Of a stretch of 64,000 nucleotides of DNA, positions 8,930 through 21,071 are shown piece after piece; within the stretch, counting starts at the first letter, position 1; the number at the start of each line of letters is the position of its first letter. Source of the DNA: Polyangium sp. y55x31 (GTDB lineage: Bacteria > Myxococcota_A > Polyangia > Polyangiales > Polyangiaceae); NCBI RefSeq assembly GCF_029946505.1, contig NZ_JARZHG010000011.1, positions 1 through 64,000 on the forward strand, written 5' to 3'. A program made the translations under genes and the position numbers. Under the pieces are notes generated by a model. That model did not search any database and was not told where the DNA came from. It saw only the letters and a list, made by a program, of their open reading frames with translations.

Positions 8930-9787
8930 CTACGTTCCCTGCTTGCTCGCCGCTCTTTGCGCGTCGAGCTCCGAGAGAAACCGCTTCGCCGTCACGGCGA
9001 AGGGCCCGCCGTACTCGTCGAGCACCTTCTGGAAGACGGCGCGCGCCTCGTCGGGCTTGTTCATCCGCATGAGCGTCTCGCCCTTCAGCACGAGCGCCTC
9101 GGGCTCGAGCGCCGATCCGGGGAAGAGCTTGAGCGCGTGATCGATCCGCGCGATCGTCGCCGGGTAGACGTCCTGCCGCAGGTAGAAGCGCGCCACGTAG
9201 AGCTCGTGCCGCATGAGCCGACCCTGCACGGCGTCGTGCATCTTGCGCACGTCCTCCGTGTAGCGGCTCCGCGGGTTGTCGCGCAGGAACGCGCCGAGCT
9301 CGCGGTACGCTTCGAGCGCCGTGCCTTGATCACGCTCCTCCTGCGGCGGCAGGAGGAAGGTGTCGTCGATGTCGCGGAAGAGCGACTTCGCGATGCGATA
9401 GCGCGCGTACTCGACGTCGCGATCGGTGCGGTGGTTCTGGATGAACTCGCGGTAGGCCGAGACCGCGTCCGCGTACTTCTCCTGCTCGAACTCGACGTCC
9501 GCGATGCGCAGCTCCGCGAGCGTCGCGTACCGGCTGTACGGAAACAGCTTCCGCACCTCGGCGAACAGGGCGCGCGCGTCTTCCCAGGCCTTGCTGCGGT
9601 ACGAGCGCATCGCCTCCTCGTAGGCGGCGCGCGCGTCGTCCGTGTAGGTGAGGGTCGCCTTGCGCCCGTCGCCGACCTGGAGATCACAACCCGCAGCCGC
9701 GAGGAGGAGCAGGGGCGCGACGATGCCGAGAGCTCGGGCGAGATTCGCCGAGACCCTCGAAGACGTCGAACCGCAGACCTTGACCAT
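8930..9787 (-). CDS. bamD: Outer-membrane assembly lipoprotein BamD
   Basis: A 285-residue lipoprotein: signal with lipobox LLLAAAGC, then TPR-like helical repeats (EEAMRSYRSKAWEDARALF, EYARYRIAKSLFRDIDD, EARAVFQKVLDEYGG). The early motif KLFPYSRYATLAELRIADVEF closely follows the BamD signature in which FP-x-S-x-Y-x-x-x-A-x-L precedes the second repeat. BamD is the essential scaffold of the beta-barrel assembly machine on the inner face of the outer membrane. ATG 9787 is preceded by a GGAG-like site; longer in-frame starts would destroy the signal peptide. Divergent from the sigma-54 regulator gene across a 64-bp gap, so the two promoters must be close or overlapping. A second Bam component, bamB, ends this gene set. 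Confidence 0.88.
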   Translation of the reverse strand: MVKVCGSTSSRVSANLARALGIVAPLLLLAAAGCDLQVGDGRKATLTYTDDARAAYEEAMRSYRSKAWEDARALFAEVRKLFPYSRYATLAELRIADVEFEQEKYADAVSAYREFIQNHRTDRDVEYARYRIAKSLFRDIDDTFLLPPQEERDQGTALEAYRELGAFLRDNPRSRYTEDVRKMHDAVQGRLMRHELYVARFYLRQDVYPATIARIDHALKLFPGSALEPEALVLKGETLMRMNKPDEARAVFQKVLDEYGGPFAVTAKRFLSELDAQRAASKQGT

Positions 9788-9851
9788 CCCGCGCTCCGTA
9801 GCCCTTTCGCGGCCGGCGCGCCAGTGCTTCCTGCCCCGCCGGGAGGCAGGT

Positions 9852-11375
9852 ATGGATAGGTGCGGCATGGAAAGCTCGTTCGTTACGCCCCAGGCGCCCC
9901 CCGGCGAGGCCCTGGGGGCCGCCGTCGCCCCCACCGTCCTCGTCGTCGACGACGAGCGCAACATCCGTCGCACCCTGGATCTCGTCCTGCGCGGCGAAGG
10001 CTACGAGGTCATCGAGGCCGAGAGCGGCGAGCAAGCCCTGGAGATCCTCGCGAACGGCGGGAGGCCCGTCAACCTCGCGATCATCGACCTGCTCCTGCCC
10101 GGCATGGGCGGTCTCGAGCTGCTCGAGCGCATCCGGCGCGACGAAGCCACGAAGAGCCTGCCCGTCGTCGCGATCAGCGGACACGCGACGGTCCACGACG
10201 CAGTGAAGGCCATCAAGCTCGGCGCGGGCGACTTCTTCGAAAAACCCGTGAGCCGCGAGCGCGTGCTCGTCAGCGTCAAGAACGCGCTCTACTCGTCGGA
10301 GCTCGCGCGCAAGGTGCGGGATCTCGAGGCGGAGCTGCTCGCGCGCTACGAGATGATCGGCCGCGCGCCGGTCATGCAGAAGCTCTACAAGGAGATCGAC
10401 CGCGTCGCGCCGACGAAGGCGAGCGTGCTGATCACGGGCGAGAGCGGCACGGGCAAGGAGCTCGTGAGCCGCGCGATCCACCGCCTCTCGCCGCGCATCG
10501 CAGGCCCCTTCGTGAAGGTGAACTGCGCGGCGATCCCGCGCGAGCTCATCGAGAGCGAGCTCTTCGGCCACGAGCGTGGCGCCTTCACGGGCGCCCAGTT
10601 GCGCAAGCGCGGCTTCTTCGAGCAAGCACACGGCGGCACGTTGTTCCTCGACGAGATCGGCGACATGGAGCCCTCGGCCCAGGCCAAGGTGTTACGCGCG
10701 CTGCAATCCGGCGAGATCAGCCGGCTCGGAAGCGAGCGGACGTTGCAGGTCGACGTGCGCGTGCTCGCGGCGACGAACAAGGACCTCAGCCGCGAGGTCT
10801 CCGCCGGCCGCTTCCGCGAGGACCTCTTCTTCCGCCTCGCAGTCTTCCCCATCCGCGTGCCCTCGCTACGCGAGCGCATGGAGGACATCCGGCCACTCGC
10901 CGAAGCCTTCATGGCCTCGTTCTGCAAGGAGAACGGGCTCAAGCCGAAGCGCATCGATCCGGCCGTCCACGCCGCGCTCGAACGCCGCAGCTTTCCAGGC
11001 AACGTACGCGAGCTGAAGAACGTCATCGAGCGCGCAGCGATCCTCTCCGGCGACATGGTCACGATCGCCGACCTGCCCGAAGACCCCCACGCGAGCCCAT
11101 TCGACGATGATCTCCAGGCACCGGAAGCGCCCGATCCGAGCGAACCCATGCGCACGCCGCCGGGCCCGCTTCCACCATCGATCGAGAACATCCCGCGCAC
11201 GGAAGGCGGCCGCCGGCTCACGCTGCGCGAGTTCCGCGATCAAGCCGAGCGCCGCTACATCATCGAGGTCCTGCAGAGCCTCGACTGGAACATCTCGCGC
11301 GCCGCGATCGTCCTCGGCGTCGAGCGCACGAACCTCCACAAGAAGATTCGCGCGTACGACATCCGGCGGGGATGA
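9852..11375 (+). CDS. NtrC-family sigma-54 response regulator
   Basis: A 507-residue enhancer-binding protein. An N-terminal receiver domain (VLVVDDERNIRRTLDLVLRG; phospho-acceptor Asp in AIIDLLLPGMGG) is followed by the AAA+ domain with Walker A GESGTGKE, the sigma-54 contact loop GAFTGA, Walker B GGTLFLDEIG and an R-finger region FREDLFFRL. A C-terminal Fis-type helix-turn-helix (WNISRAAIVLGVERTNLHKKI) binds enhancer DNA. All residues needed for ATP-driven opening of RNA polymerase-sigma-54 are present. The start at 9852 follows GGAGG with 5-nt spacing; ATG 9867 is an alternative. The cognate histidine kinase is not adjacent. The first copy of the hairpin repeat begins 15 bp after the stop. 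Confidence 0.93.
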   Translation: MDRCGMESSFVTPQAPPGEALGAAVAPTVLVVDDERNIRRTLDLVLRGEGYEVIEAESGEQALEILANGGRPVNLAIIDLLLPGMGGLELLERIRRDEATKSLPVVAISGHATVHDAVKAIKLGAGDFFEKPVSRERVLVSVKNALYSSELARKVRDLEAELLARYEMIGRAPVMQKLYKEIDRVAPTKASVLITGESGTGKELVSRAIHRLSPRIAGPFVKVNCAAIPRELIESELFGHERGAFTGAQLRKRGFFEQAHGGTLFLDEIGDMEPSAQAKVLRALQSGEISRLGSERTLQVDVRVLAATNKDLSREVSAGRFREDLFFRLAVFPIRVPSLRERMEDIRPLAEAFMASFCKENGLKPKRIDPAVHAALERRSFPGNVRELKNVIERAAILSGDMVTIADLPEDPHASPFDDDLQAPEAPDPSEPMRTPPGPLPPSIENIPRTEGGRRLTLREFRDQAERRYIIEVLQSLDWNISRAAIVLGVERTNLHKKIRAYDIRRG

Positions 11376-11390
11376 CTGTTCGACAGCGTA

Positions 11391-11692
11391 GCGCCGGGGT
11401 TTCACCCCGGACCCGACGAGGGGCTGTCCGCCCCTCGACCCGGACCAGCGCAAGCGCTGGACCTTTCGTCGATGACCTGCGCGATGCGCAGTTCATCGAA
11501 CAGGCCGAGGCAAGACTGGCAACGACCTTGCCAGTCAAAGCCGCCGCGACTGGCAACGCTGTCCTGGTCTTGCCACCGGCCTGTGGGAAGAACTGCGCAT
11601 CGCGCAGTTCTTCCCCCTGAGGTCCAGGGCTTGCCCTGGTTCGGGTCGAGGGGCGAACAGCCCCCGCGGGGCCCGGGGCAGCGCCCCGGCGC
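11391..11692. repeat. Multi-hairpin intergenic element, copy 1
   Basis: The whole gap between the response-regulator stop and the next, leftward, stop is filled by this element. It holds eight hairpins in mirror order. Examples: CCGGGG-TTTCA-CCCCGG at its left end; CGAGGGGC-TGTCC-GCCCCTCG; CCAGCG-CAAG-CGCTGG; a stem with GAACTGCGC on both sides of ATC; CCAGGGC-TT-GCCCTGG; and CCGGGGC-AG-GCCCCGG at its right end. The centre carries further pairing, ACTGGCAA with TTGCCAGT. The right end stops 7 bp before the neighbouring stop codon. The stem near 11650-11665 is the least perfect. Related copies are at 22717-23006 and 50932-51236. Confidence 0.9.
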
Positions 11693-11699
11693 GGCGGCC

Positions 11700-12971
11700 T
11701 CAGGGCCGACCGGCGCCCCCCACCACGAGAGGAGCGATGATGTCGGCGACGCTCTTCGCGAGTAGCGGCGCCCCTGCTCCGCTTCGCGTCGAGGCCTCGC
11801 GCAGCACCGGCTCCGCGATGAAGATCGCGAACGACACGTAGTCGTAGAGCCACTGCGCCAGCATCGCCTCGGCTTGATCCGGGCCGACGAGCATCGCCAC
11901 GTTCTCGATGATCTGCGCGTCGTCGAGCGTCCCGTCGGGCCTCGGCCCTGCGCGCATGAAGAGCGCGTCGTAGATGCCCGCGCCCGTCGCGAACGAGGCG
12001 AGGTGCTGCCGGACCTCGTCGCCGCGCTTCACGGTGTCGACCTCGCGCATCACCATCGACATCGCCTCGTTGAAGAGCGCCACGATCGCAGCCGGCCCCG
12101 TGGGACGCGGCGCGCGCACCGTCACGCATCCTCCTTGCACGAGCTGGAAGATCTGCCGCGTGACCTCGAACTCCCCCTGCCCCACCGCACGGCAGATGTC
12201 CGCCACGGATCGCACGCCGTCGATCGCCTCGTAGACCTGCGCGAAATCTCCTTCACTCGGCGGCGGCCGATCCGGCACGCGATCCGGCACGTGCTCGGCC
12301 GACGGGATGCGCTCACGGAAGTAGCGCATCTCGTCCATGCGCCGCACCGCTTCCATCAAGAGACCACTCACGGGCACGTTCTGCCGCGACGTCAGCCGCG
12401 CCTCGTCGAAGCGATCGAGGAAGTAGAACATCCCGCTCTCGGCGCGGATCACCGCGTAGACGATCTCCTCGACCTGCCGGCCCATGAGCTGGAACAACGT
12501 CTCGCGCGAGATGTGCCCCATGCGCACCGCCATCTCGCCGAAGCGCACGTCGCCCGTCACGGCCTTCGCGACCTCCTGGAGCTGCTCCAGCGACAGCGCG
12601 CCGTACCGATACAGCACCTCCCCGAGCCGCTCTCCTTCGGCGCTCGAGTGCGCGCCCACGACCGCGCCGTGCTCGAAGAAGATGCTCCGGTTCGTCGCGC
12701 CGTCGTAGATCGCGAGCTCGCCGGTCCATGCGCTCTGGCCGATCATCGACACGATGTCGCAGAGCGCGCTCGCGCTCGTGATCTCGCCGCAGAGCTTGAG
12801 GCTCCCCGCCTCGGGCGCGTCCGCGCGGCGCATGACGACCACGTGCGCGGGTGCCGGCATCAGTCGGAACGCGCCTTGTCGCGCGCGCATCCGCTGGCTC
12901 GCCAGCTTGCCGACTGGGTGCGCCGTACCCGTGCCGTCCACGCGCACGAGATCGTGGCCGTCCTCGCCCAT
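11700..12971 (-). CDS. DUF4388-type (PATAN-like) regulatory protein
   Basis: A 423-residue soluble protein. Residues about 60-190 resemble the DUF4388 domain found in many myxobacterial signalling proteins: GQSAWTGELAIYDGATNRSI, then FFEHGAVVGAHSSAEGERLGE, then LGEVLYRYGALSLEQLQE and FGEMAVRMGHISRETLFQLM. These are helical and beta segments thought to mediate protein contacts in gliding or two-component networks. The middle (ADICRAVGQGEFEVTRQIFQLVQGG) looks like a winged-helix-like segment, and the C-terminus is helical. No receiver or catalytic motif is seen. It runs convergent to the sigma-54 regulator with the multi-hairpin element between them. A role in regulation is inferred from the domain family only. 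Confidence 0.7.
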   Translation of the reverse strand: MGEDGHDLVRVDGTGTAHPVGKLASQRMRARQGAFRLMPAPAHVVVMRRADAPEAGSLKLCGEITSASALCDIVSMIGQSAWTGELAIYDGATNRSIFFEHGAVVGAHSSAEGERLGEVLYRYGALSLEQLQEVAKAVTGDVRFGEMAVRMGHISRETLFQLMGRQVEEIVYAVIRAESGMFYFLDRFDEARLTSRQNVPVSGLLMEAVRRMDEMRYFRERIPSAEHVPDRVPDRPPPSEGDFAQVYEAIDGVRSVADICRAVGQGEFEVTRQIFQLVQGGCVTVRAPRPTGPAAIVALFNEAMSMVMREVDTVKRGDEVRQHLASFATGAGIYDALFMRAGPRPDGTLDDAQIIENVAMLVGPDQAEAMLAQWLYDYVSFAIFIAEPVLREASTRSGAGAPLLAKSVADIIAPLVVGGAGRP

Positions 12972-13047
12972 CTGCTCGGTTTATAGCAGGACACGAGCTC
13001 GACATGCCCCGGCTTTCCGCGGGGATGGCCATGCTACCGTGCTCCCC

Positions 13048-13982
13048 GTGACCGCCTCCCCCGATCCGATCGCCTCTCCCCAGGCGCTCTCGGCTGCCCT
13101 TGGCGGGGCGCGCTACCTCTGCGACCCGTCCACGGCCCTCTCCCTCTGGCTCGCCCTCCGCATGGAGCGCCCGCTCATGCTCGAAGGCCCCGCGGGGGTC
13201 GGCAAGACCGACCTCGCCCGCGCCGCCGCCCAGGCCCTCGGCCGTTCGCTCATCCGGCTCCAGTGTTACGAGGGCCTCGACGAGGCCAAAGCCCTCTACG
13301 AGTGGGATTACGCGAAGCAGATGCTCTACACGCAGCTCCTGCGTGACGCGATCGCCGCCGAGACGCACGGCGCCACCATCGCGGGCGCCGCGCAGATCGT
13401 GGCCAAGAGCGAAGCCTCCTTCTTCACCGAGCACTTCCTCCTCTCGCGCCCGCTGCTCGCCGCGATCCGCAGCGAAGCGCCCGTCGTCCTGCTCATCGAC
13501 GAGGTCGATCGCGCCGATCCCGAGTTCGAAGCGTTCCTCCTCGAAATCCTCTCCGAGCTGCAGGTCACCATCCCCGAGCTCGGCACCTTCCGCGCCAAGC
13601 ACCCACCGCTGGTGCTGCTCACGACGAACGCCACGCGCGAGATGACCGAGGCGCTCCGCAGGCGTTGCCTGCACGCTTTCCTCGACTATCCGGCCTCGTC
13701 ACGCGAGCTCGCGATCCTCGAGCTCGTCGTCCCCGGCATCGATAGCACGCTCGCCTCGCACCTCGTCGCGTTCATCGGCGAGCTCCGCAAGATGGACCTT
13801 CGCAAGGCGCCCGCCGTGAGCGAGACCCTCGACTGGGCACGCGCGCTCGTCCTCCTCGGCAAGAGCAAGCTCGATCCGGATCTCGTACGCGACACGCTCG
13901 GCCTCCTGCTCAAGCACCAGGAAGACAAAGTCTCGGTCGAGCCGCGCCTCGAATCGCTCCTGAAATCGACCACCGCGTCGAG

Positions 13983-13986
<4 letters not shown>
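13048..13986 (+). CDS. MoxR-family AAA+ ATPase
   Basis: About 312 residues. Walker A GPAGVGKTDLARA and Walker B VVLLIDEVDRADPEFEAFLL are those of MoxR-type AAA+ chaperones, and TTNATREMTEALRRRCLHAF carries sensor 1 and the arginine finger. These ATPases usually remodel or insert metal into partner proteins that have a von Willebrand A domain (the CoxD/CoxE type, for example), but no VWA gene is adjacent here. The start is uncertain: GTG 13048 is chosen, with GTG 13039 as an alternative; neither has a clear ribosome site. The stop codon TAA (13984-13986) overlaps the TAA of the convergent dnaE gene through the shared palindrome TTAA. Confidence 0.82.
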
Positions 13987-17612
<3,626 letters not shown>

Positions 17613-17715
17613 GATCGATCTTGCCTCGGAGTCTGGAGCAGCTCGGGCGAGCTTCGTTTCAGGATAGGCGCGCGTCACGACGCGTGATGCATCTTCGTGA
17701 TGCGCAGCGTCGCCG

Positions 17716-17740
17716 GTGAAGCTGTATCGTACGGCTTCAC
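17716..17740. promoter_or_regulatory. Hairpin in the dnaE/lipoprotein divergent region
   Basis: GTGAAGC (17716-17722) and GCTTCAC (17734-17740) form a perfect 7-bp inverted repeat with an 11-nt loop TGTATCGTACG. It lies about 100 bp upstream of dnaE and about 150 bp upstream of the lipoprotein gene. It could be an operator or a leader hairpin of either transcript; no further evidence separates these. Confidence 0.3.
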
Positions 17741-17887
17741 TGTGGTGGTGTGCGCGGCGCCGCACCTGGGGACGCCCTTGTGAAGCGGGGACGCCCTGGC
17801 TAGCATGCGCGACATCCACGGGCACTCGACTAGCTGCCGTGCGCTTGACGACCCGCGCTCGGGTCCGGGAAAGTGAGTCACGATTCT

Positions 17888-18964
17888 ATGCTTCGCACTC
17901 GTCTTCTCTGTGCCGCTTTCGCGGCGACTTCGCTCGCGGTTCTTGGCTGTGGTTCCGATACCGTCGAGCAAAAACCACCGGCGCCGCCGCCCGAGGATCC
18001 CGCGGGTCTCGCGCCTCCGGAAGAGCCCACTGGCCTGTCTGCGTGTGAGGGCGCGGGCAAGGTCATGGCGATGAGCGAGATCTTCCTCGGCGACACGAAG
18101 CGTGACGGCACGCCGGATCCGACGGGTGGCTGGAAGGCGTTCGGCTACGACCTCGACGGTCGCGCCTCGACGAAGGCGTCGGTCGGCCTCTGCAAGCCGC
18201 GCGCGGGTGGCTCGCCGGCGGCCGTGTATCCGGACGGCGACGAGGGCCGGGACAACTCGTTCGGCAAGAACATCCTGCCCGTCATCCTCGGCCTCGCGAA
18301 CGACATCAGCGTGCAGGCGAACGAGGCGATCTCGAACGGCGAGTTCACGATCATGCTCGACATGTCGACGCTCGGCACGTCGGCGGACTGCAACAACCTG
18401 TCGTCGAAGCTCTACGGCGGCGCGGAACTCGGCGCTCCGCCGAAGTGGGACGGCACCGATCAGTGGCCGCTCATCCCCGAGCTCCTGAGCAACCCGATGG
18501 ATCCGGCCTCGGCGAAGATCGTCTTCCCGAAGAGCTACGTCGTGAAGAACACGTGGGTCTCGGGCACGAAGGGCACGGTCAAGCTCTCGCTCTCGATCAG
18601 CGGCTTCACGATCTCGCTCGACATCAACAGCGCGGTCATCACCGTGGATCTCGACGCGGAGCGCAACGGCGGCACGAACGGCACGATCGCCGGCGTCATC
18701 GAGACCGAGGCGCTGATCTCGGAGATCTCGAAGGTCGCGGCGGCGTTCGACGAGTCGTTCTGCGATCCGAAGTCGCCGACGCTGCAGAGCATCCTGAACC
18801 AGATCCGCCAGGCGTCCGACATCATGAAGGACGGCACGCAGGATCCGGCGGTCGAGTGCGACGGCATCTCGATCGGCCTCGGCTTCAACGCGAAGGCCGT
18901 GCAGCTCGGCCCGGTGGCGATGCCGGGCGAGCCCCCGCCGGATCCCTGCGCGCCGATGCCGTGA
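17888..18964 (+). CDS. Hypothetical lipoprotein
   Basis: A 358-residue protein with a textbook lipoprotein signal (MLRTRLLCAAFAATSLAVLGC), then a short Pro/Glu-rich linker and a beta-rich domain with no motif I recognise (GEFTIMLDMSTLGTSADCNN, VKLSLSISGFTISLDINSAV). Cysteines recur at ACEG, ADCNN, FCDPK, VECDG and PDPCAP, suggesting disulfides in the periplasm or on the surface. The style (Cys-bounded secreted beta domain) matches the lipoprotein at 29372-30349, with which it may be distantly related: both have an ADxxxC-type pattern and a domain rich in Gly, Asp and Ser. ATG 17888 is preferred over GTG 17873 because it gives the cleaner signal peptide. Function unknown. Confidence 0.75.
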   Translation: MLRTRLLCAAFAATSLAVLGCGSDTVEQKPPAPPPEDPAGLAPPEEPTGLSACEGAGKVMAMSEIFLGDTKRDGTPDPTGGWKAFGYDLDGRASTKASVGLCKPRAGGSPAAVYPDGDEGRDNSFGKNILPVILGLANDISVQANEAISNGEFTIMLDMSTLGTSADCNNLSSKLYGGAELGAPPKWDGTDQWPLIPELLSNPMDPASAKIVFPKSYVVKNTWVSGTKGTVKLSLSISGFTISLDINSAVITVDLDAERNGGTNGTIAGVIETEALISEISKVAAAFDESFCDPKSPTLQSILNQIRQASDIMKDGTQDPAVECDGISIGLGFNAKAVQLGPVAMPGEPPPDPCAPMP

Positions 18965-19406
18965 AGGCTCGCGTCGGACACGAGGGGCCGGTCCGCTGTG
19001 CGGCCCCTCGTCGCCCGACGTGGTCTTCGAAGGCCTTCGTGATGTAGAACAGAGGGCGCATTTCGGCGCACGCCAGCGGGGGGAAGGCGTGTGATTCGGC
19101 GGCGCCCTCTGGTTTGTCGGGGGGATCGTGGAGGAAGGGAGGGCCGAGCACGTGGACGGCGGGAACGTGCCCGGGTGAGCCGTTTGGCCCGCGAGAAACG
19201 TCGAGGGGCTGGAAGCGGGGGACGCGTAAGGCGTCCGCACGCTGCGACGTTGGGTGGGGTATCGAGCGGCGGAAAGAAAAACTCCAAACCGCCTGAAGAA
19301 ACCTGATAGAAGCGCGTCCAAGACCCCGTTCGGCTCGACGGCTGCCTGCACGCCGGTGAACCATGGCTTGGCCGCGGCCCGTGCTTCTTGGAGGAGATCA
19401 ATCTCT
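18965..19406. other. 442-bp intergenic region before the OmpA-like gene
   Basis: Holds the terminator-like hairpin at its left end. From about 19260 to 19310 the base composition becomes more A-rich (GGAAAGAAAAACTCC), which fits a promoter region for the downstream OmpA-like gene, but I cannot name -35 and -10 boxes with confidence. No gene is seen. Confidence 0.4.
18972..19020 (+). terminator. Strong hairpin after the lipoprotein gene
   Basis: Eight bases after the stop, ACGAGGGGCCG (18980-18990) pairs perfectly with CGGCCCCTCGT (19001-19011) around a 10-nt loop, and outer CGTCGG/CCGACG arms extend the stem. There is no T-run, as is common for hairpins in such GC-rich genomes, so its role as a terminator is an inference from strength and position. 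Confidence 0.55.
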
Positions 19407-20024
19407 ATGCAAAAGTTCCTGGCTCCCGTTCTGTGCACCGTGCTGATGGTCGGCGCCCTCGGCGCGATGACTGGCTGCACGGCCTCTGCGTCCGTGGGTA
19501 GTGGTGCCGAGACGCCGCCCCCGCCCCCGCCGCCGCCCCCGCCGCCCCCGCCGCCCCCGCCGCCCCCGCCGGCAGCGGCGCCCGCGTCCGAGCTCAAGAT
19601 GGAAGGCAACAAGCTCGTTCTCCCCGGCGCCATCGTCTACAAGACGGGCAGCGCGGAGCTCGAGCCGGTCAGCTTCCCGATCCTCGACCAGGTCAAGACG
19701 TACCTCGACTCGAAGCCGAACATCACGTTGCTCCGCATCGAGGGCCATACGGACGCGGACGGCGACGCGGCGAAGAACCTCGACCTCTCCGCGCGCCGCG
19801 CCCAGTCGGCGGCGAAGTACCTCGTGGGCAAGGGCGTCGATTGCAAGCGCCTCATCGCGGTCGGGTTCGGCGTGACGAAGCCCGTCGCCGACAACAAGAC
19901 GCCCGAGGGCAAGGCCCAGAACCGCCGCACCGACTTCATCAACGCGGCGATCAACGGCAAGCCCATCATGAAGATGCCGGTCGACGGCGGCGCGCCCAAG
20001 GTCCTCGACGCCTGCGCGCCCTGA
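19407..20024 (+). CDS. OmpA-family (Pal-like) lipoprotein with polyproline linker
   Basis: A 205-residue protein: lipoprotein signal ending AMTGC, a linker with 19 consecutive prolines, then an OmpA-like peptidoglycan-binding domain (KTGSAELEPVSFPILDQV, IEGHTDADGDAAKN, LSARRAQSAAKYLVGKG, RRTDFINA). The GHTD and NLDLSARRAQS motifs and the Arg of the RRTDF element are the residues that bind diaminopimelate in peptidoglycan. It should tether the outer membrane to the wall, as Pal does. ATG 19407 lies downstream of GGAGGAG (19390-19396). No tol genes are adjacent, so Pal itself cannot be claimed. Confidence 0.88.
   Translation: MQKFLAPVLCTVLMVGALGAMTGCTASASVGSGAETPPPPPPPPPPPPPPPPPPPAAAPASELKMEGNKLVLPGAIVYKTGSAELEPVSFPILDQVKTYLDSKPNITLLRIEGHTDADGDAAKNLDLSARRAQSAAKYLVGKGVDCKRLIAVGFGVTKPVADNKTPEGKAQNRRTDFINAAINGKPIMKMPVDGGAPKVLDACAP
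19515..19571 (+). repeat. CCG/CCC tract encoding 19 prolines
   Basis: A run of 19 proline codons, largely a CCGCCC pattern, lies between the lipid anchor and the OmpA-like domain. As a polyproline-II rod it would span several nanometres. Such a tract can stall ribosomes without EF-P and is prone to length variation by slippage. Confidence 0.85.
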
Positions 20025-20143
20025 CGATCCCGCATCTCCCCTCCTCTGCCTCCCTCCCCTTCGTCCCCTCCCGAACCCCGGGGTGAGGCGAACCCAGCCT
20101 CCGAAAAGCGCTGGCCAATCCGCCCCGGGCCCATCATCCCTTC

Positions 20144-20584
20144 ATGGCCATGCGCCCGCTCGTCCTCACGTCGCTGCTCCTCGGCTCATCGCTCGTCTTC
20201 GCGGCGGGATGTGATTCCTCCTCGCGTGACGTGCGCGAGTGGAAGCCGACGGATCACGATCAGCCCATCGGTCAACAACCCGGGCAGGTCGCCGCGCGTC
20301 CCCGCAGCTCCGCAGAGCAGGGGCCCGATCAGGCCCTCGTGGAGATCGCCTGGCAGCGCAACTGCGCGAGTTGTCACGGCCAGCGCGGCAAGGGCGACGG
20401 GCCGCAAGGCGCGATGATGCGCGCGCCCGATCTCACGCGATCGGACTGGCAGGGGCAGGTGACGGACGATCAGGTGGCCGAGGTCATCCGCAAAGGTCGC
20501 AACCGGATGCCGGCGTTCAGCAACCTGCCCGATCAAGTCGTCACGGGCCTCGTCGGTCGCATCCGCGCGAACCGCTCGCCTTGA
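20144..20584 (+). CDS. c-type cytochrome lipoprotein
   Basis: A 146-residue protein with a lipoprotein signal (SLVFAAGC) and one class I cytochrome c domain. The heme site is CASCHGQRGKGDG, and the distal ligand is most likely the Met of RMPAFSNLP, the usual M-P-x-F. It would carry single electrons at the periplasmic face of a membrane. Partner oxidoreductases are not encoded nearby, so its pathway is unknown. ATG 20144 and ATG 20150 are both possible. It is followed by a gene for a small membrane-anchored protein. Confidence 0.85.
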   Translation: MAMRPLVLTSLLLGSSLVFAAGCDSSSRDVREWKPTDHDQPIGQQPGQVAARPRSSAEQGPDQALVEIAWQRNCASCHGQRGKGDGPQGAMMRAPDLTRSDWQGQVTDDQVAEVIRKGRNRMPAFSNLPDQVVTGLVGRIRANRSP

Positions 20585-20633
20585 TCCGCGGGCCGCGTTG
20601 ACTTCCCCTCTCGCCCTCGTCACGTTGCGGCCG

Positions 20634-21071
20634 ATGCAGCGGGAAACGACGACGGACGAGGAGACGCAGCCGCAAGCCGAAGAACCGGCGAAGCCCTTGT
20701 TCACGCCCTCGCCGCGCAGGCGACGGCTCCTGTCGTTGCTCCTGCTCGCAGGCGGCGGCGCGGCGGTCCTGTCGCTCGCGCCGCACTGGCCCAAGGAGCG
20801 CTCGGTCGATTTTCGTCTCGACGGCGAGGTCGGCACGGTCGTCGGCTTCGACGTGACGTGGTCCCGGCCCGGCGCGGACGCAGAGGCAGTCAGCGGCAGC
20901 TCGTTCCGCTTCGAGCCCGGGCGCGCGCCGAAGATCGTCCACACGACCGTGCACTTGCCCGACGGTTCGTATGCACTGGACATCCGCGTCGACCGCGCGG
21001 ATCGCAGCGACTCGATGCAGCGCACGCTGACACTCGGCGACGCCGAGCAGATCACCGTGCCGCTCCGCTGA
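20634..21071 (+). CDS. Membrane-anchored hypothetical protein
   Basis: A 145-residue protein: acidic cytoplasmic N-terminus (TTTDEETQPQAEEP), basic patch PSPRRRRLLS, one transmembrane helix (LLSLLLLAGGGAAVLSLA), then a periplasmic beta-sandwich-like domain (VDFRLDGEVGTVVGFDVTW, LPDGSYALDIRVDRADR, LTLGDAEQITVPL). Alternating hydrophobic strands look like a small Ig-like fold. ATG 20634 is preferred; an upstream TTG (20598) would add twelve residues. It begins 49 bp after the cytochrome gene on the same strand and may be cotranscribed. No known family is recognised. Confidence 0.6.
   Translation: MQRETTTDEETQPQAEEPAKPLFTPSPRRRRLLSLLLLAGGGAAVLSLAPHWPKERSVDFRLDGEVGTVVGFDVTWSRPGADAEAVSGSSFRFEPGRAPKIVHTTVHLPDGSYALDIRVDRADRSDSMQRTLTLGDAEQITVPLR

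Noticed and set aside
11391-11692. The hairpin element taken as an insertion sequence or phage attachment site
   Set aside because: It encodes nothing, has no transposase, and no target duplication is visible by eye. A non-autonomous element or structured RNA is more likely.
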